Assembly: GCA_965365445.1 (NCBI GenBank)
Contig: CBDUBS010000140.1
Location: forward strand, 1-9,662
Length of the DNA stretch: 9,662 nt
Direction: 5' to 3'
DNA from: CBDUBS01 sp965365445
Lineage (GTDB): Bacteria > Bacteroidota > Rhodothermia > Rhodothermales > DASSAV01
Part shown: in pieces, positions 6,788 through 9,662 of the stretch
Layout of the letters: each line of letters opens with the position of its first letter
Numbering within the stretch: the stretch's first letter is position 1
Program-made: the position numbers and the translations under genes
The notes under the pieces: generated by a model
What the model was told of the DNA's origin: nothing
Database searches by the model: none
What the model saw: the letters and a program-made list of their open reading frames with translations, nothing else

Positions 6788-7495
6788 ATGAGAAACCTGA
6801 CATGTAGTCTGCTGATGATGTTTGCCGGCGTCGGCATCGCCTCAGGGCAAGCCGTCCAGTCACGCGCCGACGTGCATTTGGCGGCGGGCATCCCGGTCGG
6901 AGCGTTTGCCGACGCTATTGACGAGGAAGGAATCGGCGCGGCGTTCCTCTTCGGCGGCCGCGTGCCCGGCCTTCCGCTCGCCCTCGGCACGGAGATCGGG
7001 TACCTCGATTTCGGATCTGATGACGTGCTCGCCGTGCAAAGCGTGCTCGTTCCGGCCGGACTCCTGGAGGCAAAAACCCGCCGTCACACCCTCATGGTCC
7101 ATTTAGTAGGCCGGCTCGGCCCCCAGACCGGAGTCGTCCGCCCCTATCTGGACGTTCTGGCAGGAGTGCGCCGGTTCGCATCGAACACCCGCATCGTGCG
7201 GGATATCGTGTTCGACGAGCGGGTGGGTACGGCGACGGCCGATTTCAGCGACCTTACCCTGAGCGCCGGAGCCGGGGCGGGCATCGACTTTCAGGTATTC
7301 TCCGGCCCGATGGGTTGGGACGAGCGGCAGGCCCGGATTTCGCTCAGCCTCGGCGCCCGCTACCTCTTCGGCAGCGCCATGCGCACCCTGGAGCCCGGGT
7401 CGCTGCGGATTCGGGACGGCGTCGTGGATTACGCTACCCTCCGCACCCGAACCGACGTGTTTGTGCCGCACCTCGGCTTCCGCGTCTCCCTGTAA
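6788..7495 (+). CDS. Outer-membrane beta-barrel protein, unassigned
   Basis: Predicted secreted 235-residue protein. The N-terminus (MRNLTCSLLMMFAGVGIASG) is a signal peptide with likely cleavage near residues 20-22. The mature part shows alternating hydrophobic/polar strands with Gly and aromatic residues: an early VHLAAGIPVGAF strand, LALGTEIGYLDFG, HTLMVHLVGRLG, VRPYLDVLAGVRRF, LTLSAGAGAGIDFQVF, ARISLSLGARYLFG, and a final VFVPHLGFRVSL. This fits a small barrel of roughly eight strands (OmpA/OmpW-like or the porin-like beta-barrel families). It has no plug domain and is far too short to be a TonB-dependent receptor. ATG 6788 is preferred to an in-frame upstream start at 6704 inside the tonB-like gene: GAGG at 6779-6782 lies 5 nt before it and a signal peptide begins exactly there. 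The 7-bp gap to the preceding TonB-like gene indicates co-transcription. Function unknown. Confidence 0.8.
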   Translation: MRNLTCSLLMMFAGVGIASGQAVQSRADVHLAAGIPVGAFADAIDEEGIGAAFLFGGRVPGLPLALGTEIGYLDFGSDDVLAVQSVLVPAGLLEAKTRRHTLMVHLVGRLGPQTGVVRPYLDVLAGVRRFASNTRIVRDIVFDERVGTATADFSDLTLSAGAGAGIDFQVFSGPMGWDERQARISLSLGARYLFGSAMRTLEPGSLRIRDGVVDYATLRTRTDVFVPHLGFRVSL

Positions 7496-7507
7496 TACCC
7501 GTCCGCC

Positions 7508-8713
7508 TCATTCGGAGGAGACTTTCTGAACGATGCGTCCGGTGGATTCGTCCTTCAGAATACGCTTGAACGATCCATCCGGCATCTTTTCCTCCTTGAT
7601 GAGCACGCACCCGTCGTGCCGGCCGGGCCGGACCTCCACACGCGGCGCCGGCTCGGCGGCGCGCCATACATCCAGTTCCACCGGCTCCCACCGTCTCGTC
7701 CGGGCCGACTCGTAACACGCGTCGATTACCGCGTTGACTACGTACCCGTCGTAAAACGTCTCGGCGGGGGCCCGGCCCTCATCCAGCGCGTCCAGCATGT
7801 CCGTTAACATATGGTCGTAGCCGAGGGCGTTCACCTCGTCGCCTACGGGAAAGAGCCACCCGCTTTCGGCCTCTACTTTTTCCGATACATACCCTCGTGC
7901 GCCCCCCATCGTGAACATCTCGAAGCCGGTGCGCAGCCAGTGGTTGAGCCAGATCGTACCGGCCGTACCCGATACCTCGTCCCGCAGGTCCATCCCCCCG
8001 TGGAACGACCAGCTCACCTCGAACTGGCCTACCGCCCCGCTCTCGAAACGGATGAGCCCGATGCCATGATCTTCGGCCTCGATGGGGTGCGCCAGCGTAT
8101 CCGCCCAGCACATCACCTCCACCGGGCGGTTGTGCTTCCCGACGAAGCTGCGCACGATTTCCACGCAGTGGCAACCCATGTCGATGATCGCCCCGCCGCC
8201 TGCCTGCTCCCGATCCCAGAACCACGCGCTGTGCGGCCCCGGGTGCGTTTCCCGGGAACGGACCCATAGCACGTCGCCTACCGCTCCGCTCCGCACCGAA
8301 CCCAGCGCCTTGAGCGTTTTGGGCGTATAAACCAGGTCCTCCAGGTAACCATGAAACACACCGGCTCCTTCGACCATAGCCAGCATCCGGCGGGCTTCCG
8401 CCGCCGTGCGTCCGAGCGGCTTCGTACAGAGTATGGCTTTCCCGGCCTCCGCCGCCAGCCGAACGGCTTCCTCATGCAACGCATTCGGAAGGCCGATCAC
8501 CACCAGGTCCGTTTCCGGGTGGCGGATGGCCGCCGCCATGTCGTCGGTCGCGTGGGGTATGCCCCATCTGGAGGCAAACCGGGCGGCGTTCTCCCGGCTG
8601 CGCGAGTAAACAGCGTGCACCCGGTCACGGCGGCGATTGCCGTGCAGGGTCATGGTGTAGAACAGACCGATCAGGCCCGTTCCGAGCAGGGTAATACGGT
8701 GCGTGCGTTCCAT
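7508..8713 (-). CDS. Gfo/Idh/MocA family oxidoreductase
   Basis: NAD(P)-dependent oxidoreductase acting on a sugar, inositol or similar hydroxyl substrate; 401 residues, cytoplasmic. The N-terminal Rossmann fold has GTGLIG at 11-16 and the cofactor/catalytic motif CTKPLGR at 96-102 (K98; EKP in many relatives). The C-terminal alpha/beta domain carries GGGAIIDMGCHCVEI at 172-186 with the conserved D178 and H182, the family's D-x3-H pair. No Tat or Sec signal is present, so it is not one of the periplasmic members. Residues from about 352 form a charged tail (EVRPGRHDG, IKEEKMPDGSFKR, ending QKVSSE) extending beyond the usual fold. ATG at 8711-8713 starts directly before the GTGLIG strand; no Shine-Dalgarno is visible upstream. 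The gene is divergent from the URO-D-family gene and converges with the outer-membrane barrel gene with a 12-bp gap. The substrate cannot be deduced. Confidence 0.92.
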   Translation of the reverse strand: MERTHRITLLGTGLIGLFYTMTLHGNRRRDRVHAVYSRSRENAARFASRWGIPHATDDMAAAIRHPETDLVVIGLPNALHEEAVRLAAEAGKAILCTKPLGRTAAEARRMLAMVEGAGVFHGYLEDLVYTPKTLKALGSVRSGAVGDVLWVRSRETHPGPHSAWFWDREQAGGGAIIDMGCHCVEIVRSFVGKHNRPVEVMCWADTLAHPIEAEDHGIGLIRFESGAVGQFEVSWSFHGGMDLRDEVSGTAGTIWLNHWLRTGFEMFTMGGARGYVSEKVEAESGWLFPVGDEVNALGYDHMLTDMLDALDEGRAPAETFYDGYVVNAVIDACYESARTRRWEPVELDVWRAAEPAPRVEVRPGRHDGCVLIKEEKMPDGSFKRILKDESTGRIVQKVSSE

Positions 8714-8885
8714 GGCGAAAGCTGGAAAAAAGTGCGTTGATTACCTCACGGAGCGTGTGTATCATGCCGTCGGAAAACTTCCTCCGGATCACCCTGCACG
8801 GTTCCCGCTTCCTCCGGCCCGGCCGGCGGCTACCGTTAGTATAACGAGGCCGGATACCCCTCACAAGGACCGCTTCAAGACGATT
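8714..8885. promoter_or_regulatory. Divergent intergenic region, Gfo/Idh gene / URO-D-family gene
   Basis: A 172-bp region that must hold the start signals of both flanking genes. CTTCCTCCGG occurs exactly twice, at 8778-8787 and 8808-8817, 30 bp apart start to start, about three helical turns. TATAAC at 8840-8845 is a fair -10 candidate for the URO-D gene but lacks a recognisable -35. AAGGA at 8865-8869 is the only Shine-Dalgarno-like run before the URO-D ATG and is 16 nt away, too far to be good. The repeat lies inside a possible short ORF (8764-8844). Confidence 0.4.
8764..8844 (+). CDS. Possible 26-residue leader peptide upstream of URO-D-family gene
   Basis: A short ORF (ATG 8764, TAA 8842-8844) lies wholly in the divergent intergenic region. 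GGAG at 8750-8753, 10 nt upstream, is a better ribosome binding site than the one before the URO-D gene. The peptide has five arginines and contains Phe-Leu-Arg twice, at residues 6-8 and 16-18, because the 10-bp direct repeat is in register by exactly ten codons. It ends 41 bp before the URO-D start. It could be a regulatory leader peptide, a small protein or simple chance; an 81-bp ORF is common by chance in GC-rich DNA. I cannot name a family. Confidence 0.2.
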   Translation: MPSENFLRITLHGSRFLRPGRRLPLV

Positions 8886-9662
8886 ATGCGAATGACCTCC
8901 CGAGAGCGTGTCCTGACGGCGCTGTCGCACGAAGAACCCGACCGGGTGCCCACGGCCCTGTGGGGAAGCTGGTACGGCATTACCGACCGGCTGTACTTCA
9001 ATATACTCGATACGCTGGGGTGGCAGCCGACACCGCCCTTCCGCCCCGAAAGACGGCATTCCGTCAACCATTACGACGACCGGCTGCTGGACGAGCTCGG
9101 GACCGACGTACGCCACGTAGACCCCGGCTCGACGGCCCGCACGGCCCGCACGGACGCGTCGGGAGCCGATGCGTGGGGAATCCGGTACGATGTCAGCGGG
9201 TTGTACCGTACCGCCCGGGGATTCCCGCTGGCCGACGCCGACGCCGAACAGATCCTGGAGCACCCGATGCCCGGCGCCGAAGCGGTCGATGCGGCAGGGG
9301 TCGAGGCCCGGATACGGTCCATTCGGGAGCAGGGCGATTTCGCCATTGCAGGGCGGGCCGTCTCCTCGTTCGGATTCTTCGAGATGGCGGAATCCCTGCG
9401 CGGACACGACCGCCTGCTCGTCGAGCTCATGGAGAACCCGGAGGTGGCGGAGGCGCTCGTATCCCGGCTGCTCGGCAGTTACCTTGCCATGACCGAGCGT
9501 TTCCTGGACGCCGCCGACGGAGCGCTGGATCTGATGGAACTACCGGGCGACGACTACGCGGGCAACCAGCACCCCATCATCTCGCCCCGCGTGTTCGACC
9601 GCATCTTCCGGCCCGCCTACGAACGGCTCATCGGGCACGTCAAGTCGTTGAGCCCCCATACC
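8886..9662 (+). CDS. Uroporphyrinogen decarboxylase family protein, 3' truncated by window edge
   Basis: 259 visible residues of a URO-D superfamily protein, usually about 350-400 long. The start MRMTSRERVLTALSHEEPDRVP at about 1-22 is the typical opening of the URO-D-like branch that includes corrinoid/coenzyme-M methyltransferase relatives (MtaA, CmuA type) rather than heme-pathway HemE. Later landmarks are GRAVSSFGFFEMAESLRG (about 162-179) and the substrate-pocket region DLMELPGDDYAGNQHPIISPRVF (about 218-240), matching the family's acidic DD followed by an 'isP..f' helix. Members of this branch often sit beside sugar-oxidation genes and most have no assigned reaction; porphyrin decarboxylation should not be assumed. 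ATG at 8886 is the first in-frame ATG; a second lies at 8892. The frame stays open to the window end. A 9-bp tandem repeat at 9132-9153 gives an Ala-Arg-Thr repeat. It is divergent from the Gfo/Idh gene and probably shares regulation with it. Confidence 0.88.
   Translation, partial: MRMTSRERVLTALSHEEPDRVPTALWGSWYGITDRLYFNILDTLGWQPTPPFRPERRHSVNHYDDRLLDELGTDVRHVDPGSTARTARTDASGADAWGIRYDVSGLYRTARGFPLADADAEQILEHPMPGAEAVDAAGVEARIRSIREQGDFAIAGRAVSSFGFFEMAESLRGHDRLLVELMENPEVAEALVSRLLGSYLAMTERFLDAADGALDLMELPGDDYAGNQHPIISPRVFDRIFRPAYERLIGHVKSLSPHT

Noticed and set aside
5905..6990. Long minus-strand open frame of 361 codons opposite the tonB-like gene
   Set aside because: It is antisense to a well-supported gene with a clear TonB C-terminal domain; its translation is Arg/Pro/Ala-rich low complexity typical of GC-rich shadow frames, with no recognisable domain.
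8625..9407. Minus-strand open frame of 260 codons opposite the URO-D-family gene and spanning the intergenic region
   Set aside because: The plus-strand frame begins with a clear URO-D-family N-terminus and carries later family landmarks; the minus frame has none.
1..9662. Search for CRISPR arrays, tRNA or rRNA genes, insertion sequences, attachment sites, toxin-antitoxin or defence genes
   Set aside because: By eye I see no regularly spaced repeats, no tRNA-like cloverleaf, no terminal inverted repeats flanking a transposase, and no protein resembling those families; a profile search would be needed to exclude weak cases.

Overview
The window reads as chromosomal DNA from a GC-rich bacterium, densely packed with genes on both strands and without a tRNA, rRNA, CRISPR array, transposase or phage gene. 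The best guess is a high-GC member of the Bacteroidota/Rhodothermota side of the tree. This rests on inference: a TonB-type protein paired with a small outer-membrane barrel, a DUF47-PiT phosphate operon, mostly weak or absent Shine-Dalgarno sequences, and a TAnnTTTG-type promoter element ahead of tonB. Planctomycetota or another Gram-negative group with similar gene content cannot be excluded.

Layout from left to right: (1) 1-1452, the 3' part of an FAD-dependent glycerol-3-phosphate dehydrogenase (+). (2) 1445-3086, a two-gene phosphate operon on the minus strand, DUF47/PhoU-like then PiT transporter, whose end overlaps the glpD end by 8 bp. (3) 3087-3282, a divergent intergenic region. (4) 3283-3675, a Nudix hydrolase (+) whose last 20 bp overlap the end of (5) 3656-4372, a CAP/SCP-domain lipoprotein (-). 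(6) 4373-4578, a divergent control region with three perfect dyads. (7) 4579-5811, a mannitol-dehydrogenase-superfamily enzyme related to MtlD (+). (8) 5812-5976, a leader with a probable promoter and a GC hairpin. (9) 5977-7495, a two-gene + strand operon of a TonB-like protein and an outer-membrane beta-barrel protein. (10) 7508-8713, a Gfo/Idh/MocA oxidoreductase (-). (11) 8714-8885, a divergent control region with an exact 10-bp direct repeat and a possible 26-codon leader ORF. (12) 8886-9662, the 5' part of a uroporphyrinogen-decarboxylase-family protein (+).

Functionally the window combines glycerol-3-phosphate oxidation, low-affinity phosphate uptake, a nucleotide or polyphosphate-type Nudix hydrolase, envelope proteins (CAP lipoprotein, TonB, beta-barrel), and sugar or polyol redox enzymes (MtlD-like, Gfo/Idh) with a URO-D-like protein. 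All main genes belong to known families and look intact apart from the two cut by the window ends. I see no strong candidate for an undescribed defence or mobile system. The points most worth a second look are the small ORF and direct repeat upstream of the URO-D gene, the dyads between the CAP and MtlD-like genes, the divergent substrate-unknown MtlD-like enzyme, and the TonB-like protein that lacks the usual membrane histidine.
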